A stretch of 64,000 bases of DNA from Nematostella vectensis (Eukaryota > Cnidaria > Anthozoa > Actiniaria > Edwardsiidae): assembly GCF_932526225.1 (NCBI RefSeq), contig NC_064040.1, positions 5,019,681 through 5,083,680 on the forward strand, read 5' to 3'. Positions within the stretch are counted from its first letter, which is position 1. The number at the start of each line of letters is the position of its first letter. A program made the position numbers and the translations under genes. The notes below the pieces were generated by a model. The model did not search any database. It worked only from the letters and a program-made list of their open reading frames with translations, and was not told where the DNA came from. Below are positions 43,345-56,700 of this stretch, piece by piece.

Positions 43345-43608
43345 TATATACCTATTTTAATAAAGGTTGTCAGTGCAAATGGCGATTGGCAAATGGCAGT
43401 TCTACGACGGAAAGTAACCATGCGTCTCGAAGAATATGGATAAATCAAAACAACTATCCATTAAATGTTACCAATGCTTGGCTCGGAACTTGCTGGACTT
43501 TGTTTAACACCTTTAATTTTACGAATAATTAGTACCCATAAGCCATTTACCATTCGCCGTTCGCCATTTGCACTGACAACCTATTGTGAAATAGGTGTAT
43601 ATAGGAGA
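43345..43608. mobile_element. ~264-bp MITE with ~50-bp inverted ends
   Basis: The left arm reads ATACCTATTTTAATAAAGGT then TGTCAGTGCAAATGGCGATTGGCAAATGG. The right arm is its imperfect reverse complement, ending TATTGTGAAATAGGTGTATA. The middle is unique and noncoding. Confidence 0.65.
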
Positions 43609-44469
43609 AGATTCAGTTAGACAGCCCATTATTCGGGATCTCTTGAGGAGGCGGTGGATGCTGACTATAAGATAGCTACATGAAAAAGGGAAATAGCCGG
43701 CAATGTGTGCCAGATTCTTATACATTGTATAGTTCTACTTTTGTGGAGATAACAATCGATGTTTTTTTTCCTGAAAATGCCTCATAGTACATAGTAGTTT
43801 GCAGACTAGTTTCTGTAGTATTGGGCTACCTGTAGTAGCAGAGGGACTGGGGGCGAGTAAGATGGCGGCCTCCTAGAGCCGTATGGTAGCACCTTAGAGT
43901 ATCTTAGACACAATAAACGTCTTACTACAGTTTCTTTGGCTTTGTTAAGAAGCCTCGTTTCTTTATAAATCGCTTTAACCTTAGGAAAAATGAAATTTCA
44001 ATAACATCCCTTAAGGTATCAGTATACGTAAAGTCTGATAAAGATCGGGGGCTAAAAGAATAACGTGTAGGAGAAGGAGCCTCTCAAATAAAGTCGGTAC
44101 CTTTCATTTTGCGGTTTGATAACGTTTTATTGTGAAAACATCAACAAAAACGAATTGCAGTGTCTTATAGCTCATTCTTTATGCTTTAAAACGATATAAA
44201 GTTGGTAATCGTAGCGTAAATTGCGACGCGACGAGAGCGATTTTACCCGGACACCTCATTTACGTATACCGAGACCTTAATTTATTCATTTAGTGTTTTT
44301 TTTATATATCGAAAACGTTGGGTTTACTTTGTATGTTAAGGCTCACTGTAATAAAAGCCATCTATTTTCTCTGTCATCTGAAATGAATAAGAAAATAATG
44401 TGTTCACTGACCAGCTGACAGGCGGCGTCTTTTAACGTAAACTCCTTTTGTTTATCATTACACACTCCA

Positions 44470-44581
44470 GAATACTACGCTGGTCTTAAACCAGGTTACC
44501 ACCCAGACCCGGGGACTGCGCAATGTTCTTTCACTTGTGAGGTGGGGCCGGTGGTATCTGACGCGCTGCCCGGCAGGTTTG
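44470..44581 (-). pseudogene. Degraded inverted copy of exon 5 of the unrecognised gene
   Basis: The reverse complement of about 44455-44600 matches 40615-40755, including the CATTCCACAG acceptor and the same reading frame (NLPGSASDT against NLPCSASDT). The copy runs into a stop at 44496-44498 after 27 codons, so it cannot encode the full C-terminus. It lies on the opposite strand to the parent exon. Confidence 0.75.
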
Positions 44582-44774
44582 CTGTGGAATGACGGCAGAG
44601 AATGACTGTGATCGCTCGTCTCGCGTCAGATGCCCTCCTAAGCATCAGCCATTCATTAGAAGGTACTCGGCCATGATGAGGGTACCACATGGGGTAAAAA
44701 AAGTGTCAGAGATTTACTGAAGAGTCGACTTAAAAAGTGGGGGAAAGGAGTTGTTAAAGGGGTGTCTTTTTGCC

Positions 44775-44900
44775 ATGCTTGCGTTTCAGCACAAACAGTT
44801 ACAGTACTCCAAGTCCGTGAACAACCTGTCGTACACCCCCCTACCCCGTCACCTCAACCACAGCCAGAGAGTGGTCCACAGAGACACAACGACGTGAAAT
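44775..44900 (+). pseudogene. Degraded copy of exon 3 of the unrecognised gene
   Basis: 44781-44885 matches 36967-37075. It includes the acceptor (CGTTTCAG here, CGTTTAAG in the parent) and codes HKQLQYSKSVNNLSYTPLPR where the parent has HKQFSKSMNNLSYTPLPRHL. A small indel after PRHL shifts the frame, and a stop follows at about 44895. It lies 200 bp from the inverted exon-5 copy. The sharper acceptor suggests the copy may preserve an ancestral splice site. Confidence 0.75.
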
Positions 44901-47236
44901 ACACTTTGTATACATAACAGTCGTTTTTCCTCCAAACGACAAGATAAAGGGCGTTCTTCAACAGGGAAAAAAAGACCGTTTTTGGTGGATTGAGGCGAGC
45001 AGGGGAAGGGAGGTCCTCGCGCGTCAAGCGCTCGCCATTAGCGCGCGGTCGTATTGACGCTTTACGAGAGCTTTTAGCACGGCATCATCTTTTTTTAATG
45101 AGTGCATGGAGCACTTCAATCGCGTATATTTCAGCAATGTTTAGTTTACTTTTGTTTGGCTTTGCTCACAAAAGACGTGCTTGACTGATCAAAGAAGAAC
45201 AAAGAGCGGTCAAAGAGACCTACTACACCTTTTGCTGTTCAATAACGGGAAAGGGACATTCATTTGTGCCAAACGTTGTATAGTTAACATGCATTCATGC
45301 ACGTTCATCAACATCGCCCGAAACATTCTCAGCGTGACTCAACTTTCAATAACAATGATTGAATATGCGCGAACATTCAATAGCATCAACGGACAATCAT
45401 TAACGCAATTGGGCATTCATTCGGGATGGAATGAACATTCTTTTGCATGAAATCGAAAATTCAAATACACGTTTAGGCAATCAGTAGCGTTTACTGACAA
45501 TCAGTTATAAAAAATAGAAAATTCATTAGTGCTATTAACATAAACAAAGACAATCAATAAGCCTTTTCAGACAATCATGTTCATCAATGTGACATTCATC
45601 AATGTGGTTTGACAACCATTTATCCGATTTCAACCAAACAACAAGGAAAAATAAAATTTCGTTAGAGTTACTATTTTTCTATTTTCTTTAAACAGTGGGC
45701 TCCTAAAATTAAGAGAAATATAGAACTATAAATAATTTTTAACAAAAAACAAGACAAGCAAACAACACTCTTTGTGGAGGCTTTATAAAAGCAAAAAATA
45801 TATACACTCGTCCGCTATAGATAAACAGAAAACGTTAGTATGAGAAATGCCGCCAAGAAACCCCTCGAACACAGGGAAGAGCTAGATGAGGGGAGAGAGA
45901 GCGTACCGCCAAGAATGAAAGAAATGTGGTCAAAGTGAAAGAAATATCACAGTCACTTAGCGTTTTGGGGTTACTCTTTCCTAGACGCCGCCGTGGGTGG
46001 GGTCTGGGAGCTACTCTTATTATGGCGTCGGAGCCTAGAATTTACTAATCGCATAAGAAAGTGGTGTGTGCTTAATTCAAGACATACTCAGACTATCACC
46101 TTTACCAGTTTGTTTAATCCATGTTTAATCAGTTTTTACAAAGCGTACGTCATATCGAATTGTTTAAAGCTGCACAATAGTGCGCGTTAAGTGCAGATAA
46201 CTTTGTCCTCGTAGAACGAATCTGACATGGTATCAACAGTCACGCAAACAACACAAAAACGTCACGCAGTGATCGCCAGTCACACCAAGGTCAGACAACA
46301 AAATGTCACACATCAAACGATCAGGTGTTACATTAAAAATGTCACGCCACCAAGAAGACTGTCATGTCACGCAATCAAGACATTTTACAGATTGACTGCC
46401 ATGTGACAAATTTCATTCAAGTAGATTGCGTGATTATTACGTTATGCTGTTGATTACCAGAAAAGAATGCGACTATTTGACTTACGCTTGCAGGATGGTT
46501 ATAAACTCAAGAAAGTCGTCTGAAGACACCATTGTACTAATTATCATTACTACATCTCACACAATACACTCGCTAAATCAGCCATATGGTACTCTAATAA
46601 TCATGCCTTCCAAATACTTTCATACGTGCTACCTGTACATAAGCTTCCACAGGGTACCCAAGCAGATTACGTTTGATTTTTTCTTCCGAATGGGAGGGTC
46701 TACTGAATGGTCTCCTTTTATGTGCACTTTATAAAAAAATGGGAATCGTCATTTTAAAGAAATCATGTTATTTGAGCAAAATATATCACCTTGTTGAAAG
46801 TGAGTCAGTGATTATCACAATTTAGTCTCAAATTTCAGGCTTTTCGCTCTATTGAAGAAATATAAACCTTATGACATTACAGTCACAAGAACAATCTCAA
46901 CCAGCAATATACATTATACAAATAGCGCTTCTATCTATGTAAAGTCTAGTTGTATAGGCAGTAGGGTATATATACAGCGTATATAGACATCTCTGATAAT
47001 AGACAAATTAACAAAATCAGATGTACAGTACTAGTATATCACATCTAGGTCCTACACAGCCATTTCAGTTCTTTTCCAAGCTTCTTGACTGACAGAAATA
47101 AGGCAACTGTATAACAGATTGACTGTTTCTAGTACTAATGTATGTCAACAATAGAAATATTAGCTCTACAGATCAAAAACTAGCATCTAAAGGTCTTTTA
47201 ATCTGTTTTAATCATGGAAAGGTTTTTGCCTATACT
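44900..47236. other. Intergenic stretch with cryptic short-motif repeats
   Basis: No gene was supported. 45240-45610 is strewn with ACATTCAT, ACAATCA and CATCAAT motifs at irregular spacing. 46215-46410 is strewn with GTCACGC, GTCACAC and TGTCAC motifs. Both look like heavily decayed tandem arrays. The last few hundred bases before 47237 should hold the 3' UTR of the PPM1 gene; no clear minus-strand polyadenylation signal was picked out. Confidence 0.45.
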
Positions 47237-50200
47237 CTACTGTTCCATGTTTCTTTTTCCATTTGCATCTTTCTTTGCTCCCTGTGCATCCTTCTTTGCT
47301 CCCTGTGAGAAGAACGTAAAGAGGAACTAGATAAGAGTTAAAAGGAGACTTGCTTAAATCGCTCTTACAGAGTCACTTAAAAACAGCCACCAGAAAATAA
47401 AATATTTGAGAGACTTTTCAAAAGTCCAAAAAGATGGCAAAACTATAACTTTTTTTCTATTTTCTCACCGGGGTATTAACTTTGCAGTTCTCTGGGCACT
47501 TCTGCTGGACCAACTTCTCAAGTATGCCCTGAATAAAACCAGCCCTAAAAAAAACAAAAAGTGTAAATCTATAAACACATTTGCAGCATGATCTGTCAAA
47601 CACTGAAAAGGAAGATATGTATAAAATGTTTATTTTGACCAATCGGATGAAACAAGTATCAAGCCCCCCATGTAATTATTCATGCACCTCCCAAGATATA
47701 CCACTGCAAACAGTTGCAAATGGAACAAGTCTAAACCAGTTTCCTTTTGCCAAAGGATGACTAGAAACACGATTTTTTACGGTTCTGTATGTTCTTGTCA
47801 TTTCTCACATTTGTGACAGTATGCTCAGTAAGCTTGAGTGAACCCTTATATACACCAGAAAGGTACACATAATTTTTCTTTTTGTATTCAAGTGTGACTT
47901 ATTGCAAGTATGGTAGGTCCCACCAACCCTCCCCTACAGAAGCTATGACCATGACCACTATCATTCATGGAATTCTACTCTAAAAGTCAAACCACTTCTC
48001 AGAGATTAATAAAACATTGATCTTAATAATAATAGAAAAAAACACAACACTTGAAACCTTCCATTAAAAATTTCCAGTAACCATGAATAATTATTAATCA
48101 AGAAATAGAAATTCAAAGATATAAATATGGTTACCTTCTGGCCTTATTTTGCATATTGAATTTCTTTGATTATGAATGTTTTCTGGGCCTTTTTTGTATG
48201 ACATGGACCATTTCATATCTTATTAGTATTTTCTGTAAGCTGGTTTAAGGTAATTCCCTTGAATTGCACTGTGCACCCATTCTGCACATAGTGGTGCACG
48301 CTGTTTGTTCCCAATTTCCAGTATTAAGTGTGCGCACGCCACAGTTGTATAAGAAAACCAAGCAAAAAGTGTGCATTTTTTTACTTAAAATCGCTTTGAC
48401 ATAAAAACGAAGTCTGTTACCCCATTTTTTAATTGCTCAAATAGATAAATATATACAGGAAAATTATATACTGAAAGAAGAAAAAAAAAGTTGGATAATA
48501 GAAGTTTGTTTATTTTCTCTTAAAAGCCGTAAAAATAGCACTTTTTACTCTATAAATAGTAGAGGTGAAAACAGCGTCTTTTAGTGTGATCTCTTAAAAT
48601 GTGATTTGTTTTGAACGTTAGCTACTACGGTTTATTGTTTCGGAGATCAGATTTTGGCAGCTCGACAAACAAAACTTAATTTTCTAAAGACTATAGGCAC
48701 TTTTTTTGAAAAATTACAGTTGGGATTTTTCCTCGCTCAGTCAGTAAAAACCTGTCAACTCTATGCCTCGTCTGTTGTGAAAACGAGGGTGGAACCCCTA
48801 TTTTTTATTACATTTTTTGAAAGCCCAAGTTTAAAAAAAATTCTTAGGACTATTTCAAGGGAATTACCTTAAACAAGGGTACAGTTTGTGGTATAAAAGC
48901 AGCAAACCTGGTCTAGGCTACTTGACTAAGTCTAGTAGGAATGAGGACTCGGACCAGGTCCATGCCTTTTATTCCCCAGGTCCTTTTTAAACAAAGAACC
49001 CTCGTAACCTCTCCCCTTTTTACTTACTTAGAAGCAAGCCCTCCTCCAGGTGGCAATCCCTGTATTTCTTCCTGGGACAAGGATTGCATTGCATAGCTCA
49101 CATCCACTTCAGCTAGGTTAGTCTCCTCTTCTAGTAATGCTAAATTTGAGCATCAATAAGAGTTTGTAAATATTTTGCATTAAAAGGTATTCAAAAAATC
49201 TTCAGTTTATTTATTATTTACAATAGTTTAAAACACTCAAAGTAGTCAAGATCAAGAAGGAGTAAGATCGAGAAGTAGGATTTACCAAACCCTTGTATTT
49301 GAATATCAGTGTTTTATTAATCACATATGTACTGTACAAAGAGATGGTAGCTAATTTCAATTAAAAAAAAACTTAATCATGTCAGAAAACATTTTCTGCA
49401 AAGGGTTAAAAAATTATCTACACCACCAAAAAAAGTGGTCAGTTGAGAAGGAAAAAGCAGTGCAGGATTGGTTAACAAACAAAAAAAATCAATAAATGAT
49501 AATTTTAATAAGCAATAAACAATTTCATGTGACAAAACAAGCAATTTACATACCTTCGAGCTTTGCCTCCAGTTCTGCCTCAACTTTTTGTTCCTGGAAC
49601 CAATATTATACATCATAACTAAGCATATCCATGATATGATATGCTGATAGTTTAAAATTAATTATATGAATTAAAATCACTATGGCACAGCAGTGAGTTA
49701 CAATAGGGAGTCAATAGGGAATATTCATAATGACGAAGAGACTACAACAGTGCACAGGTTGTATTTCTCAGCACTTTATGGTAGAGTTGAAGAGTTGAAG
49801 CTTTCTTTCGTCAATGTTATTGTGGCGATCAGTTTATCTTGCCTGGTTTAAAAGTAAAAGGGGTACAAGCAAAGTTCTTGGACTACTATTTCTACTTTAT
49901 AAAGGCAGTAAGCAAAATAGTACCAAAAGAAAGGATAGCTTATTCAGCAAGTGTGTTCTGTACTTTCAATTGTATCAAAAACAGTTTGGCACTTTGGCTG
50001 GGAAGAGAAGGTAAATTTGATTGGCCATATCCCAAAATATTTCATAAAAGCTGACATTACATACGTTCTTGATTGCTTCATCTGTGACCTTTGGGGACCC
50101 TGGTAGGGAAATGATGATGACACTCATGTTGTCACGACTTCCCTGTGGAAAAAGATGACTGAATGTTGCAAAAAAACATTGTCATAAAAAGCTTACCCAT

Positions 50201-53022
50201 TCCAACAAATATTAGAGTTTTAATTTTAGTCCATCACTAGACACTAGGGTTCCATAAAAATGGTTATTATTGAATGTGTCATTGCTCATCAAAAAACACA
50301 ATAATGAGTCATGCATTAATGAATGTTGATCAACCACTCCTTGGTTATTGTTTATAATTGAAAATACAATGGTTTATTTGCAAGGAAACTTCAAACTAAC
50401 AATCTATGAATGAAGTCTGATACTGTATCTACGATATATGGTTAAAGATATCCCGCTTACTCACTTGAATTAGACAATGGAAATGGATGCTTTGTGTGAC
50501 AAGGCATTGAGCAGGAGCAAAAAATTGTTGTGAAATGGTTAAGTATCCACTTCCATAGCCTATTTCAATTGAAAAGCTGAGTTAGGTTAACTCTCATATT
50601 TAACTTTATGCACTAGTCATTTGAAACCCCCACCCCCACGGTCCCGGGGAAGTGTGGGGTTGAGGTGGGGGTTTAGAGCACTTTTGAACGAGAATCTGTC
50701 CCGAAGGGGTGGGGGAATTGACAGTTTTTGACTCTAAGACTTAGTCCCACTGTGGGGGGTTGGGACAAATGAATGTCCCAATGAGTGTCACAAATATCAT
50801 GTTAGTTTCTGGCTTGAGACTCTTTTTCTTCTGTAGCAAGCAATTCCATGTATCAGCATGTGGCATGCTGCACCGCGACAAGTTCAAAAACGAATATTAA
50901 AAAAAAAAAATGCCAGATGAAGATGATTTATTTTTCCATCTTTTTTTGTAAATGTTATCTTCATAGTAATTGGTACAAATGTTCTGGGTTTTGTACAAGG
51001 TCAAAGTCTAACCCCCCACCAAAGTGAGGACAATAAGAGAATAAACACAAATCATTTGGGTGATTAAAAGGTTATAAGGGAAATATGTCATAAGATCAAC
51101 ATCCTAATTCAGGAGAATGATAAATGAGCAATAAAGGAGAGTAACAGAGAAAATTGACAATAAACAAAGTATATAACTATTATAATCATCTTATTAAGAC
51201 AGTGGAACAGGCTTTCCTAGGAGATCATGTTTTAAAAACATGAAATGCGAACATTTCTCCCATTGTAAGTTTATAAGTTTCCTATGTTCTGCTATTGTTT
51301 TGTCAAAATAAGATCGTATCTTAAAGTGTTTCCTAATAATAGTTTCAATATGTTCGAATATCAAAATCTCTGAATACTTAGTTATAAAGTATAGAAAAAC
51401 ACAAAAAGGGGAAATGTGATATAGACAAGGTTAAGGCAGAGCAACTTAAACATCATGAATGAAACGCAGATATACCAAACAAAATATGACTTAATCCATT
51501 TCAAGATTATAATCCGTTCAAGAAAATGTAAAAAAACTCGAGAAGTTTATATAAATTATAAGTAGTTTTTCGAGGAAATTATAATGGGAACGGTCTAAAG
51601 TGTGTGGCAGGATGGTTTATCATCCTTAGTTAAAGAAAATATTTATCATATCATGTTGATAGCTACAAAGGGAGCTTTACACTGATTGTTTCGTTTCCTT
51701 TTTAAGTACAAATTTGCCAGCACAAATGTACCTAGCAAATTTAAATAATCTACAATGTGTGGAAAGAAATGTGTTAGCCGATTCAAAGAGAAATACCGGG
51801 TATGTAAGAAAAACAAGATCAATTAATTCTAGGAAATCGATGACTAATAAAAAGGGCGGAATTTTGCACGAGTCTGCATTTTCTATTTTTAGCACAATAA
51901 AAAGCAAAGAAAAAAATATGAGATATCTGTATTTGAAATCGAGCCCGTAAAGAAATTTTAGCTGATATAAACTGCATAAGTATTGAGGTATTGAAATGCT
52001 TTGATGTAAGTTAAGATGGCATCGAATTTAAAATGGTAGTAAACACGATGAAGTCATCGTAAACCTTGGAGTGCGTTTTGATGGGAGAGGGGTGACGGTT
52101 TGAGGACAATTTGCAGAACATAAACAAGTTGATATGGGTAAAGAAATAGGAATAAAGGAAATAAAAACTTTGTCAATACCTTTGTCAAGCATGTATCAAG
52201 CAGCTCACAGCTAACCCTTTGTAGATCGTCTGTAATCTGAAGTCTTGAACGGACAAATGCACCAACCTCATCGTTCGTCATGACATCCCAAACCCCATCA
52301 CAAGCCAACACGATAAACTCGTCTTGGTCACTGCGACTTTGGAAGAAAATGTCGGGCTCGGGTGAGACAAGCTGTTTCGTGGCGTGTAGACTTGAGTCCA
52401 ATTTGTACTCGAAATCTCCCAAAGCTCTGGAAACCGCCAGAGCGCCATTTACACGTTGTATCATCACACTCCCACCAGCATTTTCAATACGAGATTTCTC
52501 GTCGGGGTTGCCTGGTTTGTGATCAACTGTGTTGTAAATAACTTCACCATTATGACTTAAAATACCCCTAGAATCACCACAGTTAGCAAATATGTAGTAT
52601 TTAGGGGTTACTAGAAGTGCAATGGCCGTGGATCCGCTTTTATCTTCGCCTGACGACCACTTCGGTAACTTCTGCATGGTTGAATCCAACTCGAGAAATG
52701 CATCACGAAGGCCCGACCGAAGCTGGTCCAAGTCGGGCGAATCTGAGCTCTCTTTGATAGCTGCCTCAAAACTTTGGTGCTTTAATAGAGTCTCGTGAAG
52801 ATTACTTGAACAGTATTTGCTAACATTCTCGCCAGCATGACCATCAAACACGGCAAAAAATGACCAATCTTTGAGGTGATCAGACAGCCCTATGACGGCT
52901 GTGTGCGCGTCCTCCATTTCGACTCGCCATCCTTGCATGGCAGCAAGCCCGTAGCGGAGACCATTTCCCTCGCCTGTTTTAGTTTCTTTCTCAGTCCTGG
53001 GCTTGTCTAAGAAGGCCCCCAT
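47237..53022 (-). CDS. PPM1: PPM1A/B-type metal-dependent Ser/Thr protein phosphatase (PP2C), 6 exons
   Basis: Exons on the minus strand: 53022-52180, 50142-50065, 49593-49554, 49139-49028, 47544-47470, 47302-47237, with consistent phases, giving 404 residues. The enzyme is a monomeric Mg/Mn-dependent phosphatase acting on kinase-pathway substrates. PP2C motifs seen: GLAAMQGWRVEMEDAH (25-40), FAVFDGHAGENVS (56-68, metal-binding Asp60), SGSTA (129-133), LACDGVWDVM (239-248, metal-binding Asp242) and SRDNMSVIIISLP (from 283, metal-binding Asp285). MGAFLDKP matches the N-myristoylated start of PPM1A/PPM1B. Exons 3-6 encode the helical C-terminal region and a Lys-rich tail with a duplicated GAKKDA. 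If the donor after CCG (47469) is not used, the frame ends VRK at 47457. The orthologue is PPM1A or PPM1B; I cannot separate them. Confidence 0.95.
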
Positions 53023-53798
53023 TTAAGTTAAAGCAATTCTTCTCCCCAAACCTTGTACAGTTTTAGCTACATCGAAGCAAACCCTAGTTCTTGTTTCAAG
53101 AGACGCTTTGAAATGCGGAGTGATCCACAGGAAGCCCATGAACATTTGCTGCCGAGCCTTCTTTTTTGGTCTTGCGAAATACTCGTTTTCAGTCCTCCGA
53201 TCTGGTTTCAGCAAGGTTTCCCACTCTTAAGCAGCAGCGCGCAAATTGTCTCGCAAAAATAATAATGATAATAATAATAATAATAATAAAAAGTAATGTT
53301 TCAAGCTGAAAAAGTTTTTTGGCAAAAAGTAGAAGTTCGTTCTACTGACCACTTTCCAACAAAATTGCGACCTCTAATAGAACCTGGGGGCAATGATGCA
53401 CAGCCAATGAACATTATAGATTTTACTTTCCCAGGGAGTCATCAATGCTAGCATATCGATATTTGGGTGACCTTTTAACTTTAATTTTTTGGGACTGCGA
53501 CTTAAGGTTTTCGGCATTGGTGAAGAAAGTGTGTGTGACCAAGTGCTTATAGTTCTCAAGTGCCGTAAGTCTTTATTAAGAGAATCAGCAATTCCCAACA
53601 AATTTTCTGTGAGAGCGTGAACTGAAAATCCAGTACTTATATGGGGCATTCGAGGCAGCATGGTCTCGAGAATGAATTAACGATTATCCTTAAATGTTAT
53701 TTGACCACTGAATTAATGATAGTCATTAATTCATTGTCATGCGCATGGACAAGTGAATTATAAAGCGTTCGACGCAGCGTCTAGGTATCACATCCAAT
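53023..53798. promoter_or_regulatory. Shared intergenic region between divergent PPM1 and KDZ genes
   Basis: The two start codons are 776 bp apart on opposite strands. The region holds a (TAA)n run at 53261-53292 and an ATTAATTCA-rich imperfect palindrome at about 53710-53735. The KDZ start lies in CCAATATGGCGCC, which resembles YY1-type initiator contexts. No TATA box suits either gene. A bidirectional promoter is the simplest reading. Confidence 0.4.
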
Positions 53799-56700
53799 AT
53801 GGCGCCCAAATCTCGTGGTAAGTGGGACGCAGTTCAGCGCTGTTTAAGCTTTTACTGACCATCATCAAAGGCTCTTTTGGAGATGTGTAAACGATGGGAG
53901 TTTTTGGCGATTTTTTTTTTACCTCCTCGTCTATTTTTTTGTAGGTAAAAGAAAGAAATCCGTAGAAGAACTTCTCAAAGAAGGCAGAGACTTGCTTGAT
54001 CGGCAAGAAGTAAAATCAAAGCGAAAGAGGAAACCGGTTCGATTTTTATTTTCTACCGATCCAGCCACGGGACTCAGAAATAACAAAGGGACGTATAAAG
54101 GTCAGAAAAAATCTAAAGAAAAGAGGCTGAACCCCGAGTTTGACGTCTCTGGCGAAGGTTTGTTGTCAAGATGAATGTGTGAGTGTTCAGTCTAAACACT
54201 TTTTTATCTTGTCTATTTGTTGTTCCTGTAAAACATTACTACTGCCAATATGTTATTTCCCCCTAATAGTATCTACTGTGCTGATTTTTTAAACAAGTTG
54301 GGCTGGAGGTTTACTTGAAAAGCTATTTCAAGTTGAATATTTCCCGTCAGCAGGCTAGTTGAATAGAGGATCACCACTTGAAATATATAGGTGATATAAA
54401 GCGCTAGAATATTAATGATGAAGTGGCGGTAGCCACGGAACTTCTGTAGAACTATTATAGCGTTTTATAACACATTTTCAAGTATTATTTACATAATTAA
54501 AGCGCTATAATGAAACAAAGATCAAGTCTCACAAAGTCTTCTGTAGAATCTTTTCTCCATGGCTGCAAGCACTCAAACAATCCTTGAATGGCACCAATAC
54601 GTGCATGCTCTGAAGCACTTAAAGCTGGCAGGATCAGTGGACTAACAAATGCTTGGCATCCCGCTTTATGTGGCCAATCACAAATCACGAAAATACTCTT
54701 CACCACCCTGTCTACTGTACACGTAATGCCTATGCAATCACCATTGTCACCAGCAGACTAAAAACTTCTGTCTCATTCAAATAATTCTGTTTTCACATTT
54801 AGGTGGATATTATGAAAATGAGGTACACCATGAAGACAACATCGCTGAAGAAGGTACAAACACAGGGCCCATATTAATACAAAATCCACCAGAAAATCAA
54901 GGGATTTTTTGGTAAAAAGCAAAAACAATTTTTCAATAGAAAAATTGGAAAGCTATTGCATTTATTTTGACACTCTTAAAGGCTATCGATATAAGTCATC
55001 ATCTGTGATAACAACCAAAACAAATTCTTTTAGAAGCTTGAAAGTTCACAGGTGCTTGTGATGTCAAATTGCATGTGTTGCTTCCTTGTATATATCCCAT
55101 AGTGATTCACGAATTTTGAAATTTATTTTCATGTTTGATAAAATACGTAAAATATTAACATAGAAGTTTTTGTCACGAAAGTTTCCAGTTGTTACTTGAA
55201 CTGCACTTTTGAACTTTTGTCATTCTTACCATGACTTAAAAGTATGATCCACGGTCTCTGAAACTTGTCATACTGTATGATCCCCAATAATAATCATTTG
55301 CTATTGAGACTAGTTTTGCATGATGTGATATCATGTATAAGTTTCTTGCATGTTTCGTGGATAACAGTGATTGATAGATTTACAATATTCTGTCACATCC
55401 TTAGGTGTTACAAGACTTGATCTCAAGGCTATTAAAGATATTGTTGAGGAATGGTGCAGCAAAAACAAAAAGCCAAAGCAATGCTGGACAGACAGACAGG
55501 AGCAGCTACATGAAAGCTGGGCAGAGACAAGACCATCTCTCTTTGCAGCTGCCCTCTCTGCAAGGTTTAGCCCACCAGAGAGTGACATATGTCAGGTCTG
55601 CACAGTAAACAAAGTGTCGATACGCTGTTTGATGTGCAAAGAGGGGCTATTATGTGGCCCATGTGACCAGGAAAGACATGCAGATGCTCCATTTCATGAC
55701 CGTGACATCTTAATAGATGGTCACTATGAAGCACTGCCAAATTATGTCTCAAAAAGTGCTCTTGGAGAGTGGATAGATGTCAGTAAGTATTGCTATCACA
55801 CACATTTCATTGTTAATACTATAATTATGCCGCTAGGCCTAGCTCCCATCACAATTACCAGTTTGTCATTCAGCCACCATCAGCAGTTACAAGTTTAACT
55901 TTTTTGTAAGATCAGTACCAGTCTGGAAGTCCCTGCCAAGTTTTTTTTTAAATAAATTTAATCTGTAATTAAGTTTTGTGCTATGTACATGTACCTTACC
56001 TAGTGAGCTAACCATACAATGAGCACTGGCTAGTCAAGTTTCTTTTTTCTATGCCAAACTCCAGGGGTAGATCCAGTTAGATTGGGTATATACCTTGTGT
56101 ATTGACCAAAACTGCAAATCTCCCTCAATATAGAGAAAAATTCTCTGGATATAGCCCCATCAAATATAACATTTTATCTGATCATAAAAACATTCTTTGT
56201 CTGGAAACAGTACAAGCTTTGCCACCAAACTCCCCTATCCACTGCCCTGGTTGTCGAGGCATCTGTGACCCAAGTGCACCCCTTCCTGGCACTCATCTTA
56301 TAGTGGTTAACTTAAATGGTATGTACACATAGCTTTAACAATTTGCTTTTTAAAGGCCCATCCCTTAAAGGTCTCAATCATTGACATACTTTACATTTGA
56401 ACAAAAAAAACCCGTTGAATCATTTGAATGTTCTCCAGCTCTAAATTGTGAAATAGGTTTCCTTTAATCAATTTCCTTCAATCTTTGGATCTTGCTTTGT
56501 AAAACCAAACCAAAGTAACAATGTTTGAGTGACTTTGAGTGATTTGAATCACTGTGTTTAATATTTTAGCAGAACATTTTAGCCTTTAACCTTCTTAACT
56601 TTTGATTGGCGAAAACCTATTTCCCAAAGTTCTTCAAGAGTTTGAAAAGTGGTGGTCATGAAACAATAGTTTCAGCTGTACGTACATATAATTGTAGATA

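Noticed and set aside
53374-53661. A 95-codon minus frame between PPM1 and the KDZ gene
   Set aside because: No family features; lies in the putative bidirectional promoter and has no splice or composition support.
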